Shown here piece by piece: positions 1 to 6,556 of a DNA stretch of 6,869 bases. The stretch comes from Flavobacteriales bacterium. GTDB lineage: Bacteria > Bacteroidota > Bacteroidia > Flavobacteriales_F > PHOS-HE28. A program made the position numbers and the translations under genes. How positions within the stretch are numbered: the stretch's first letter is position 1; each line of letters starts with the position of its first letter. The notes beneath the pieces are model-generated. The model saw only the letters and a program-made list of their open reading frames with translations, was not told where the DNA came from and ran no database searches. The stretch spans positions 1 through 6,869 of the forward strand of contig JALOLX010000067.1 of assembly GCA_025455765.1 (NCBI GenBank), given 5' to 3'.

Positions 1-46
1 AACAGCGCACAGACCTTGGGAACAACACCCAGCTGCAAACCCACAC

Positions 47-970
47 TCACTCCTTGACCACCCGATGGCGGGTCTCCATCCCGTCCAACAGGATGCTCAC
101 CACGTAGATCCCCGGCTGCACAGTAGCCAGGTCGATGATGGTCCGCTGAGCCCCGCTCACCAAGCCCTGCTCATGGACCAATGCACCGCAGGCGGAATGG
201 ATGCGTACCCTTCCCGTTGCGAAGAGGCTGGAGGTCCCGATCACCAGGTCATCGCTCACCGGGTTCGGCGCCAGGGTCCGATCGGTGGGTAGCGCGTGGT
301 CCGCTAGCCCGGTGCTGTGGAAGCCCGGCAGAATGCTCACCAGGTCGATGCCCATCCGCAAGGAGCCGTTCGGGTCAAGGACAGTGAGGTTCGTATCGTC
401 GTCGACCGGCAGGAACTTGATGCTGTGCGAACTCGACGTGGCCGTGAACTGCACCGTGCGTTGCTCCCAGGGGAAGGGTGCGCTATCGTAGGGAACAGCG
501 CTTGACGTGGGCGCTGTGGTGCCTGCCAAGGTCGAGTTCACATACACGGCCCAGGAGCCGGAACTGTCGAAGCTACCGTAGGACTTCACCACGGCTTGAT
601 GCAGCACCACGGTGTACTGTTCACCGGGCACGAAGCCCGACACCTGTTGCATGATCCCTTCCTGGAACACCACATTCCCTCCACCCCGCTCACCGCTGAT
701 GAAGGTGTTGCCGGAGAAGGGATTCCCGAAGATGCCCGTGAACACCGACGGCCCGTTGATGTCGGTGAGGTCCGGTGTATCACCCAGCGACCCGTTCGTA
801 GCCAGGCAGACCGGATCATTGTCCGGTACGGCCTGCCAGCCGGGGGGTAGCTGCGTCAGTCCTGTTGGCGCTGGTCCTTCCAGATCACCGTTCACGAAGT
901 CCTGCCCGTGCATACCCGAGGCGATGGACATGCCGATCAGCGTGAAGATGAACATGCTCGAATGGCTCAT
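47..970 (-). CDS. Secreted T9SS type A sorting domain-containing protein of unknown function
   Basis: A 307-residue protein with an exported architecture. Residues 1-22 form a short Sec signal peptide (hydrophobic FIFTLIGMSIASGM, then HG, with predicted cleavage before Q23). Residues about 24-220 look like an all-beta, ligand-binding-type region: it opens with a NGDLEGP...PPGW pattern, is rich in Gly, Ser, Thr and aromatic residues, and has GIMQQVSGFVPGEQYTV, which resembles jelly-roll/carbohydrate-binding-like modules. No catalytic motif was recognised. Residues about 233-307 are a type A T9SS sorting domain: LAPNPVSDDL, a middle beta region, then PGIYVVSI and the basic end TRHRVVKE. The family-level inference is export by Sec across the inner membrane and by T9SS across the outer membrane, with tail removal. 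The start at 970 is chosen because it begins the signal peptide; M6 is a possible alternative. It is divergent from the hydrolase gene at 1421, with a 450-bp gap. The sorting tail is firm; the ligand is unknown. Confidence 0.9.
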   Translation of the reverse strand: MSHSSMFIFTLIGMSIASGMHGQDFVNGDLEGPAPTGLTQLPPGWQAVPDNDPVCLATNGSLGDTPDLTDINGPSVFTGIFGNPFSGNTFISGERGGGNVVFQEGIMQQVSGFVPGEQYTVVLHQAVVKSYGSFDSSGSWAVYVNSTLAGTTAPTSSAVPYDSAPFPWEQRTVQFTATSSSHSIKFLPVDDDTNLTVLDPNGSLRMGIDLVSILPGFHSTGLADHALPTDRTLAPNPVSDDLVIGTSSLFATGRVRIHSACGALVHEQGLVSGAQRTIIDLATVQPGIYVVSILLDGMETRHRVVKE

Positions 971-1009
971 GGCGCGTAGCGGGAACCGCGTGGTCGGTGG
1001 TCCCTTTGG

Positions 1010-1017
1010 TAAAGTTA
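1010..1017 (-). promoter_or_regulatory. Weak candidate -7 promoter element for the T9SS cargo gene
   Basis: Read on the minus strand this is TAACTTTA, one mismatch from the Bacteroidota -7 consensus TAnnTTTG, and it ends 40 bp upstream of the start at 970. No good -33 TTTG/TTG box is visible at the usual spacing; that region is the C-rich complement of the G-rich tract. This is therefore only a candidate. Confidence 0.25.
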
Positions 1018-1058
1018 TCGATTGTAGGCGGGAGGGCGGCGGGGAACTGGTTGTTGGA

Positions 1059-1088
1059 GGGTGCGGGGGGTGGTGGGCTGGTAGGGGG
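1059..1088 (+). other. G-quadruplex-type G-run motif
   Basis: Four G-runs lie on the plus strand: GGG (1059-1061), GGGGGG (1065-1070), GGG (1075-1077) and GGGGG (1084-1088), with loops of 3, 4 and 6 bases. This fits the canonical G3+N1-7 quadruplex pattern. It sits in a wider G-rich stretch (about 1025-1095) upstream of the minus-strand gene, so the mRNA of that gene would carry the C-rich strand if it started this far upstream. Formation and function are inferred only. Confidence 0.45.
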
Positions 1089-1155
1089 AGGAGCTGCGGA
1101 CATACCCGGCGGTGGTTGAGGGGGACAACCTGCGATGGTCGAAAGGCAATGGCCT

Positions 1156-1182
1156 AATTGTGCAACAGCTTGTTGCACAATT
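1156..1182. repeat. Hairpin A: perfect 12-bp stem, GCT triloop
   Basis: Arms AATTGTGCAACA and TGTTGCACAATT are perfectly complementary around the 3-base loop GCT; the centre is at 1169. It is a close relative of the hairpin at 1202-1228: same length, same loop, same arm framework. There is no T-run after it and no gene ends nearby, so it is not a standard terminator. It could be an operator dyad, a REP-like palindrome, or a leader RNA structure. Confidence 0.75.
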
Positions 1183-1201
1183 GCAACGGCCGCGCGTGAT
1201 C

Positions 1202-1228
1202 AATTGTCCAGCAGCTTGTTGGACGATT
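1202..1228. repeat. Hairpin B: diverged second copy of hairpin A
   Basis: Arms AATTGTCCAGCA and TGTTGGACGATT surround the same GCT loop; the centre is at 1215, exactly 46 bp from hairpin A. Compared with A, one pair is swapped by a compensating double change (G-C at arm position 7 becomes C-G). Two other changes leave T.G and G.T contacts, which are allowed wobble pairs in a plus-strand RNA but would be A.C mismatches in a minus-strand RNA. One more pair (C1201-G1229) can extend it. Confidence 0.7.
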
Positions 1229-1253
1229 GGCGTAATACCTCGGCCTTGTTCGG

Positions 1254-1268
1254 GTAGCCGCAGGCTAC
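1254..1268. repeat. Hairpin C: GTAGCC-GCA-GGCTAC
   Basis: A perfect 6-bp stem with a 3-base GCA loop, centred at 1261, again exactly 46 bp from the centre of hairpin B. Its stem words recur in hairpin D, so C and D form a second related pair. Confidence 0.65.
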
Positions 1269-1286
1269 TGTACTCTGGTTCTTGTC

Positions 1287-1309
1287 GAGCGTAGCCACAG
1301 GCTACGCTC
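1287..1309. repeat. Hairpin D: perfect 10-bp stem, ACA triloop
   Basis: Arms GAGCGTAGCC and GGCTACGCTC are perfectly complementary around ACA; the centre is at 1298, 37 bp from the centre of hairpin C. It contains the same GTAGCC/GGCTAC core as hairpin C, with four extra pairs at the base. It is about 110 bp upstream of the hydrolase start. Confidence 0.7.
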
Positions 1310-1396
1310 AGATGCGCACCCTGCGGTGGAACAGGCTACGGCCATATGGGGAATCTGCGGTGGTCTAGCGGTTTCGCAGGGCGCCCTGCATTGGGC

Positions 1397-1404
1397 TAAC
1401 TTGC
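1397..1404 (+). promoter_or_regulatory. Weak candidate -7 promoter element for the hydrolase gene
   Basis: TAACTTGC followed by ACC resembles the Bacteroidota TAnnTTTGCA-type -7 region with one T missing. It is only about 16 bp before the start codon at 1421, which would leave a very short leader. No clear -33 box is present. Low confidence. Confidence 0.22.
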
Positions 1405-1420
1405 ACCATCCCAGTAATGC

Positions 1421-3088
1421 ATGGAAAGCATAAGGAACCTTGGGGCTTTTGCTCTATCGATCGGCGGTCTGATCATATCAGCCCAGAGCATGGCCCAACA
1501 CACCTATGGCAGCTTCTACACCAACAATGCGCTCGTCAACTTCGTCCTGTCCGAGAACAGAACGGAAGATGCCGCCATCGTCATGGTACCCGGCTTGAAC
1601 TTATCCACCTATCTCTATGCGACCACCCCAGATGGCAGGACCGGGTGGGCCGACCTGTTCGCAGACCATGGATACGACGTTTATTTGGTGAACGATCCAA
1701 GGCATGATTTTGCGACCAGCGGACCCATAGCCCCTTTCCCACTTCCCCCTGGTGGACCAGCAGCAACACCCGGAGCACAACAAGGCTGGCAGAACGACAT
1801 ATGGAGGCGATGGGGTTTCGGAGACACCCAAGGCAACCCCTACCCTAACGCACAATTCCCTACTGGTTCGTTCAACGTATTTGCACAGAACTACCCGTAC
1901 ATCGGCTCCTCCAGCGCAAGCTTTCCGGGGGCCATACAAGCGGTCATTGATTCAACGGGAGGTGAGGTGTGGCTGCTCGCACACAGCGCCGGTGCCGGCC
2001 AGGCGATCACTGCTGCCCGAGCGATGAGCGACCAGGTCCTGGGCATGATCCTGATCGAACCTGCCGGCATTCCCGATGCCAATGATTTCCCCGACCTGAA
2101 CGGCTTACATATGTTCGGCGTCTATGGCGACTACATCACTTCCCGGAACCAAACGACCAGGAAGCTGGCCACGGAAGCCGCTGCAGTTCTGTTCCAGAAC
2201 GCAGGTGGGATCGCCGATGTGGTGTCATTGCCAGAAGACTCGTTGGTGCTCGGCAACAGCCACATTCTGATGCAGGACCTGAACAGCGCATACGTATTCG
2301 ACATCATTGAGCTGTGGCTCCAGCAATTCAGCAGCAACACGCTTGGTAATGCGCAAGTGGCCGCCAAGGTGTTCCTGGATGGCCCCTACGACCAGCAAGC
2401 CGCTTCGATGGCAAATTCGCTGAACCAGCAGGGTCTGCTACCTGCATCGGAGCCGTTCACCGCCCTCAACTACACCCATGTGGCCGGTGGCGGCGGCGAA
2501 ACGCTCGGTGCTGGCGTGCTTGCTGTGCAAGGCCCTGATGCCATCGTGGATTGGGTCGTGTTGGAGCTGCGGGATGCCACGGACCCCACCGCGATCCTGG
2601 CCACACGCAGCGCCTTGCTGCAACGCGATGGGGACGTGGTCGATACCGATGGCACATCGCCCGTTCCGTTCGCGCTTTCCGCAGGCGAATATCATCTCGC
2701 GATAAAACACCGCAACCACCTCGGTGTCATGACAGGCACCCCCGTTCAGTTGGCTCCCACGCCCAATGTGATCGACTTCACAGACCCCCTGCTCACCGTG
2801 TATGGTACCGATGCCCGCAAGACCCGCAACGGAGTGATGGTGCTCTGGGGCGGTGATGTGAACTTCGATGGGGTGTTGAAGTATTCCGGGAGTGGCAACG
2901 ACCGGGACGTGATCCTGCAAACCATCGGCGGAACGGTACCGACGGCTACGCTCACTGGTTACCTGCAAGGCGACGTGAACATGGATGGAGTGGTCAAGTA
3001 CAGCGGGACGAACAACGACCGGGATGTGATCCTGCAGCATATCGGCGGGAGCGTTCCCACCAACACCAGGGCGCAGCAGATCCCCTAG
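1421..3088 (+). CDS. Secreted alpha/beta hydrolase with C-terminal dockerin-like twin calcium-binding module
   Basis: 555 residues. Residues 1-25 are a Sec signal peptide (FALSIGGLIISAQSMA, predicted cleavage before Q26). Residues about 50-300 are an alpha/beta hydrolase: strand and oxyanion-type turn AAIVMVPGLN (51-60), nucleophile elbow LLAHSAGAG (185-193) with Ser189, an LIEPAG strand (211-216), VYGDYI (234-239) with a possible acid at D237, and GNSHILMQDLNS (278-289) with candidate catalytic His281. The elbow is A-H-S-A-G, an AxSxG variant of GxSxG. Residues about 370-555 match a module common at C-termini of Bacteroidota secreted proteins: IVDWVVLELRD, IKHRNHLGVMT, then two repeats GDVNxDGxxKYSGxxNDRDVILQ at about 478-500 and 517-539, with EF-hand-like Asp/Asn ligands. 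It has no type A sorting tail. An esterase, lipase or related role on an unknown substrate is likely. The start is fixed by the signal peptide; ATG at 1417 is in another frame. Confidence 0.88.
   Translation: MESIRNLGAFALSIGGLIISAQSMAQHTYGSFYTNNALVNFVLSENRTEDAAIVMVPGLNLSTYLYATTPDGRTGWADLFADHGYDVYLVNDPRHDFATSGPIAPFPLPPGGPAATPGAQQGWQNDIWRRWGFGDTQGNPYPNAQFPTGSFNVFAQNYPYIGSSSASFPGAIQAVIDSTGGEVWLLAHSAGAGQAITAARAMSDQVLGMILIEPAGIPDANDFPDLNGLHMFGVYGDYITSRNQTTRKLATEAAAVLFQNAGGIADVVSLPEDSLVLGNSHILMQDLNSAYVFDIIELWLQQFSSNTLGNAQVAAKVFLDGPYDQQAASMANSLNQQGLLPASEPFTALNYTHVAGGGGETLGAGVLAVQGPDAIVDWVVLELRDATDPTAILATRSALLQRDGDVVDTDGTSPVPFALSAGEYHLAIKHRNHLGVMTGTPVQLAPTPNVIDFTDPLLTVYGTDARKTRNGVMVLWGGDVNFDGVLKYSGSGNDRDVILQTIGGTVPTATLTGYLQGDVNMDGVVKYSGTNNDRDVILQHIGGSVPTNTRAQQIP
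2852..3040 (+). other. Two dockerin-like Ca-binding repeats within the hydrolase
   Basis: These encode residues about 478-540. Unit 1 has DVNFDG...KYSGSGNDRDVILQ and unit 2 has DVNMDG...KYSGTNNDRDVILQ, 39 residues apart and each followed by IGGxVPT. The D-x-N-x-D-G spacing is that of calcium-binding dockerin or EF-hand loops. In Bacteroidota this pair forms the extreme C-terminus of many otherwise unrelated exported proteins. An anchoring, folding or secretion role is inferred from that distribution. Confidence 0.75.
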
Positions 3089-3204
3089 CGGCAACGCTCT
3101 CCTCTAGTAGGCTCCGGATATCCCACGTTGGTCGACAATGATCGACAGTCACGAGAACGCTGCTGAAGTAGACCCGGTATAAGGGCAACTCCCTCGTCCG
3201 ATAC

Positions 3205-4785
3205 TCAGCGCTTCATCAACGTCCTGGTCAGGTTGATACCCCGCGATCCCAGGTGTACGAAATAGGTGCCGGGTGCCAAGTTGCGCGTATCGATCCTCAT
3301 CGAGTGGATGCCACGACCGAAGGTCTCCGATGCGAGTATGCGCTCTGTGCCACCCATTGCATTGAACAGCGTAAGTCGCGTGTCGTCGACGCTGCCACTG
3401 AACGTGAGCACAGCATGGTCATCGCACGGGTTCGGAGCGACCTCGAAGAAGGCCTCGCCCTTGTGGGCGACCGGGATCGCTGTGGACACATCCACACACT
3501 CCGGTTTGAAAAGCGGTAGCGCTTGGAAATCCGGGAACAGGATGTTCTGGACCTCCGCTTCGTTCGCACCCAACCACTGGGTCAGCACGGTGCCATAGAT
3601 GTTGCGGAAGTCGAACTGCATCGGAACACCTTCATCCACGCTCACATTGGTGCTTATGGTCGGCGCGTCTCCGAGTATCTGGTTCTGAACGCATGCGCCG
3701 AACAGGAATTGGGGTGCTGCGGTGCCATGGTCCGTACCAAGTCCGCCGTTGGAGCGGACCCTTCGGCCGAATTCCGAGTAGGACATGCCCACCACGCGAT
3801 CCTCAAGCCCCAACAGGGCGAGGTCGTCCTGGAACGCACCGATCGAATCCGACAGGTCCTGCAACAGCGCGGCATGTATACCCGTGGTCGTGGCGCCGGA
3901 AACCACTTGATTATCATGCGTGTCGAAGCCACCAAGTTGTACGATGAACACCTTGGTCTGCAGACCGCCGGATAGCAGCCGGGCTATGTTCTTCAGCTTC
4001 TGGGAGAACTCACTGGACAGGCTTTCCCATTTCGGGGAGAGGTTGTTGCCCGCGTTGGCCGCCTCGAGGATGACCGCTGAGTAGGCATTGGTCTGTTCGG
4101 CCACTTGGTCCACGAACGACAGGGTATCACCGTAACAGTTCGCAGGCACATCCCCTCCAGCCCCAACCAGCACCGAGCCCGGTGAGAACGGGTCCGTTAG
4201 CGCAAGGCTGTAATTCGTGTTCACGCCTTGGCAGGTCTCCGACAGAATGTTGCCCATGGTCAGGGCAAAGGGGTGTGGGTTGTCCGGGTTCGGATAGCCT
4301 GCAGGATAATCGCTGTACTCGATGTCGTAAAAACGACCGATCCAGCCCGTGGTGATGAATTCATCCGCCGCGGAAGCCGAGTTCCAGATGTCCGTGGAGC
4401 GGAAGTGGGAGCGGTTCTGGTCAGGGTATCCAACGCTTTCCACGATCCCGAGCTTCTCGTTCTGCCACATCTCCTGCATGCCCTGCATGCCAGGATGAAA
4501 GCCACGGGTACCGGTGATCGGCAGGATCTGGCTCTGCGGCACGATGATGTTGGACCGAACGCTGAAGAGATTCGCGTACTGTTCGTTATCGAACATGGTG
4601 TTCAGCCCGTCATTCCCTCCTTGCAATTGCACAAGGATGAGCACGCGGTCATTGTCGGTATCAAAGAGGCGCCTATTGGGCCTGGCGTGGGTAATGAGGG
4701 GGAACCCGCTCAAGGTGATCGGCAATGCGGCAAGGCCGCTCATCTGGATGAACCGGCGCCGGGATAGTTGATGCTTCTTGTTCAT
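3205..4785 (-). CDS. DUF1501 domain-containing protein with Tat signal and T9SS type A sorting domain
   Basis: 526 residues. The N-terminus MNKKHQLSRRRFIQMSGLAALPI carries a twin-arginine motif (S8-RRRFIQ14) and a hydrophobic stretch ending near THA (32-34), typical of Tat export. The DUF1501 domain (about 45-425) shows its hallmarks: VLILVQLQGGNDGLN (48-62), NRSHFRSTDIW (124-134), FIVQLGGFDTHDNQ (280-293), YSEFGRRVRSNGG (336-348) and TDHGTAAPQF (351-360). This family is related to the alkaline phosphatase/sulfatase fold, but its substrate is unknown. Residues about 447-526 are a T9SS sorting domain: EVAPNPCDDHAVLTF, LAPGTYFVHL and the basic end RTLMKR. The start lies 3 bases after the stop of the DUF1800 gene (TGA GCC ATG), with no strong Shine-Dalgarno, so translational coupling is likely. 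Pairing with DUF1800 is widespread in bacteria and supports a joint role. Confidence 0.93.
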   Translation of the reverse strand: MNKKHQLSRRRFIQMSGLAALPITLSGFPLITHARPNRRLFDTDNDRVLILVQLQGGNDGLNTMFDNEQYANLFSVRSNIIVPQSQILPITGTRGFHPGMQGMQEMWQNEKLGIVESVGYPDQNRSHFRSTDIWNSASAADEFITTGWIGRFYDIEYSDYPAGYPNPDNPHPFALTMGNILSETCQGVNTNYSLALTDPFSPGSVLVGAGGDVPANCYGDTLSFVDQVAEQTNAYSAVILEAANAGNNLSPKWESLSSEFSQKLKNIARLLSGGLQTKVFIVQLGGFDTHDNQVVSGATTTGIHAALLQDLSDSIGAFQDDLALLGLEDRVVGMSYSEFGRRVRSNGGLGTDHGTAAPQFLFGACVQNQILGDAPTISTNVSVDEGVPMQFDFRNIYGTVLTQWLGANEAEVQNILFPDFQALPLFKPECVDVSTAIPVAHKGEAFFEVAPNPCDDHAVLTFSGSVDDTRLTLFNAMGGTERILASETFGRGIHSMRIDTRNLAPGTYFVHLGSRGINLTRTLMKR

Positions 4786-4788
4786 GGC

Positions 4789-6414
4789 TCACATGATCTG
4801 GAATTCGGACATGCGTACCATGACGGAAAGCAGGCTGCGCAATTTGTTGCTTACGGATTGTTGCACGCCGAGGTCCGAGGGAAAGTCCAGGTGGTACACG
4901 TACTCCGCGGTCCACTCGAAATCCGGCAACCCGGGGATCAATACATCCTTCAACGCTGTGAGTTGCCCAGCGGTAATGGGGTAATTGAAGAGCCGTGCGG
5001 CAAGCTCCGTGATCAGTACGTTCGGATCGGTCGCATCCGGAATACTCGCTGCCAAGGCTAGGACGGGCACAGTGTTCGGAACCTGATAATTCTCTCCGTC
5101 GATGGACACTACGCCACCTTCCACCAACAGGCGACAGTACGCGTGCCGTTTGGGCAGGAGCAGGTTATTGATCCACGTGCGGTCGTACTGCGGCGCTTGG
5201 TAGTAGGCCGACCAACCCGCTACGTTGGGCAGATCGTATAGACCCTGCGCCAGGTCGTGGCACATGGCGTACAAGGTATAGGCGTGGTCGTATTCATCTT
5301 CGACATTGGCGCTCGGTGGCTCAACGCCCAAGGCCCTGCTCGCCGAAAGGATCAGGTCCACAGGGCTCTTCACCATGCACGCCACCGAATCGAAGAAATG
5401 CTCGGACCTGAAGAGTACGTCCAAGGCAGGAATGATGTCGTGATCGTTCTGCCGCATGATCGCAGCCAAGGGTTGGATCACCTCCTGTTCCACTTCCGGT
5501 GTTATGCTCGCACCCACGAACCAGCGGTAAAGCTTGCGCATGATGAAACGGGAACACTCGTCCTGTTGGAAGATCACGTCGATCAGGTCGATGTATTCGT
5601 TCGCTCCGTTCTCCGCGATCACGGCATTGCCGAAGTGGTAGGAGAGCTGCTTGTCCCCCGTGGAATGGCGGTTCGGGTTGAACACCGCGGTCAGTGTAGC
5701 TGGGTTGCTCACCGGCGGTACGGTCCATCCGGTCAGCACCTTCGCCATTTCCTCGACGTCCTGTTCGGTGTAGTTCGTGTAATCGCCAGGACCGATCAGC
5801 GGCCCTTTGCCCACGGTGAAGAGTTCCAACAGCTCACGCGAATAGTTCTCGTTCGGTGCCGTGCTCGTGTTCTCCGTACCACTGAGGTATTGGAGCATTC
5901 CGGTATCGATGGTGATATCCTTGGTCAACTGCTTGAAGTTGCCCAGGGCGTGTGATCGCAAGAGGTTCTGGTAAACGTATTCGCGCGGTGCGATGACACC
6001 GTCCACCACCACGAAGTGGTTATGCCAGAACAGGAAGAGCTTCTCCCGCAACGATATCCCCGCGTAGTGCTTCTGAAGGAAGGTCCATGCATACAGCGAT
6101 TTGCTGCGTGCGCGCAACACCCGGTTGCGGAGCATCGGAGGGCTGATGTTCGGGAATGGTGTGCCGTTCACCCAAGTCTCCCCATACAACGCGTCCGGGT
6201 CGTTCAACTGGTTGTTGCCAGTTCCGTCCGGAACGGATTTCACAGGCGGGTCCGGCATGGGCTGCACCGTGAAGAGCTGGGCCAGTGTTCCGCCAAGCCC
6301 GAGCGATACGGCCGCTTCGACCATGGCCTGCGAGGGCCCGAAGGTGGTGCGCCGCAACAGGTGTCGCGCCTGCTGGTGGGTCCATTCCCCGGTGTACGGG
6401 TCGAGGTAGGGCAT
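4789..6414 (-). CDS. DUF1800 domain-containing protein
   Basis: 541 residues, about the usual length for the family. Hallmarks in order: ARHLLRRTTFGPS near the N-terminus (16-28), KLFLFWHNHF (125-134), TIDTGMLQYLSG (168-179), PNENYSRELLELFTVG (187-202), the LTGWTV stretch (227-232), a conserved His in NRHSTGDKQ (248-256), FIMRKLYRWFV (290-300), VKSPVDLILSASRALG (348-363) and YDLPNVAGWS (393-402). The biochemical function is unknown. No signal peptide is visible: the family domain begins almost at residue 1, and an in-frame TAA lies 6 bases upstream of the ATG, so no longer form is possible. It has no sorting tail either. It is first in a two-gene operon with the DUF1501 gene, which starts 3 bases after its stop. 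Whether it stays in the cytoplasm or is exported with its partner cannot be decided from the sequence. Confidence 0.93.
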   Translation of the reverse strand: MPYLDPYTGEWTHQQARHLLRRTTFGPSQAMVEAAVSLGLGGTLAQLFTVQPMPDPPVKSVPDGTGNNQLNDPDALYGETWVNGTPFPNISPPMLRNRVLRARSKSLYAWTFLQKHYAGISLREKLFLFWHNHFVVVDGVIAPREYVYQNLLRSHALGNFKQLTKDITIDTGMLQYLSGTENTSTAPNENYSRELLELFTVGKGPLIGPGDYTNYTEQDVEEMAKVLTGWTVPPVSNPATLTAVFNPNRHSTGDKQLSYHFGNAVIAENGANEYIDLIDVIFQQDECSRFIMRKLYRWFVGASITPEVEQEVIQPLAAIMRQNDHDIIPALDVLFRSEHFFDSVACMVKSPVDLILSASRALGVEPPSANVEDEYDHAYTLYAMCHDLAQGLYDLPNVAGWSAYYQAPQYDRTWINNLLLPKRHAYCRLLVEGGVVSIDGENYQVPNTVPVLALAASIPDATDPNVLITELAARLFNYPITAGQLTALKDVLIPGLPDFEWTAEYVYHLDFPSDLGVQQSVSNKLRSLLSVMVRMSEFQIM

Positions 6415-6462
6415 GAGCTTTTAGTTGGCGTCAAGGGTAATCACAAGCCGTGGACTTGTCAT

Positions 6463-6484
6463 GTTCTTTCGCTAAACGAAGAAC
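6463..6484. promoter_or_regulatory. Imperfect dyad upstream of the DUF1800-DUF1501 operon
   Basis: GTTCTT-T-CG, loop CTAAA, CG-AAGAAC: an 8-bp stem with a single bulged T. It lies about 50-70 bp upstream of the DUF1800 start at 6414. ACTTGTC occurs just before the left arm (6454-6460) and again overlapping the end of the right arm (6483-6489), 29 bp apart. It could be an operator or a leader hairpin. There is no T-run, so it is not an obvious terminator. Confidence 0.35.
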
Positions 6485-6548
6485 TTGTCCCGATAAACTC
6501 TTGGTACTGGCCCACCAGGGTGTGCAAGACCGTCGCCACGCACCGTCT

Positions 6549-6556
6549 CAAAGCTA
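6549..6556 (-). promoter_or_regulatory. Candidate -7 promoter element for the DUF1800-DUF1501 operon
   Basis: The minus strand reads TAGCTTTG, an exact match to the Bacteroidota -7 consensus TAnnTTTG, about 135 bp upstream of the DUF1800 start. Its TAG is also the ancestral stop codon of the interrupted NTF2-like gene. No good -33 TTG is visible 17-23 bp upstream, so this remains a candidate. Confidence 0.3.

Larger units (their letters stand above)
971..1420. other. Divergent intergenic region with G-rich tract and hairpin cluster
   Basis: 450 bp between two divergently transcribed secreted-protein genes. I see no convincing coding region; the short open frames here lack recognisable protein features. 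From left to right it holds a weak candidate promoter element for the minus-strand gene, a strongly G-rich plus-strand tract (about 1025-1095), four triloop hairpins (1156-1309) and a short stretch before the plus-strand start containing a TAACTTGC element (1397-1404). Repeated short words (GGCTAC at 1263, 1300 and 1334; TGCGGTGG at 1322 and 1356) suggest that the right half grew by local duplication or is a repeat cluster. Confidence 0.7.

Noticed and set aside
1..46. Possible gene end or terminator at the left edge
   Set aside because: Only 46 bases, with no stem plus T-run and no recognisable peptide.
612..1157. Plus-strand open frame running from inside the T9SS cargo gene into the intergenic region
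   Set aside because: Most of it is antisense to the cargo gene, and the remainder is G-rich low-complexity sequence. No protein features were seen.
1156..1309. Possible CRISPR array, because of the regular 46-bp spacing
   Set aside because: The units are not identical repeats with unique spacers. They belong to two different dyad families, there are only four, and no cas gene is present.
1287..1309. Rho-independent terminator
   Set aside because: The stem is strong, but no T-run follows on either strand and both flanking genes start, rather than end, on this side.
2438..3094. Long minus-strand open frame (218 codons) opposite the hydrolase
   Set aside because: It lies entirely antisense to a well-supported coding region with clear domains. 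Its translation has no recognisable motif and arises from the GC-rich codon pattern.
3089..3204. Bidirectional terminator in the convergent gap
   Set aside because: Only weak short dyads (for example AGGG/CCCT at 3182-3194, and GTCGA/TCGAC near 3131-3147) without T-runs. Not enough to call a terminator.
5257..5955. Plus-strand open frame of 232 codons opposite the DUF1800 gene
   Set aside because: Antisense to a gene with strong family motifs across the same stretch. Its composition (many His, Arg, Val) is typical of a shadow frame.
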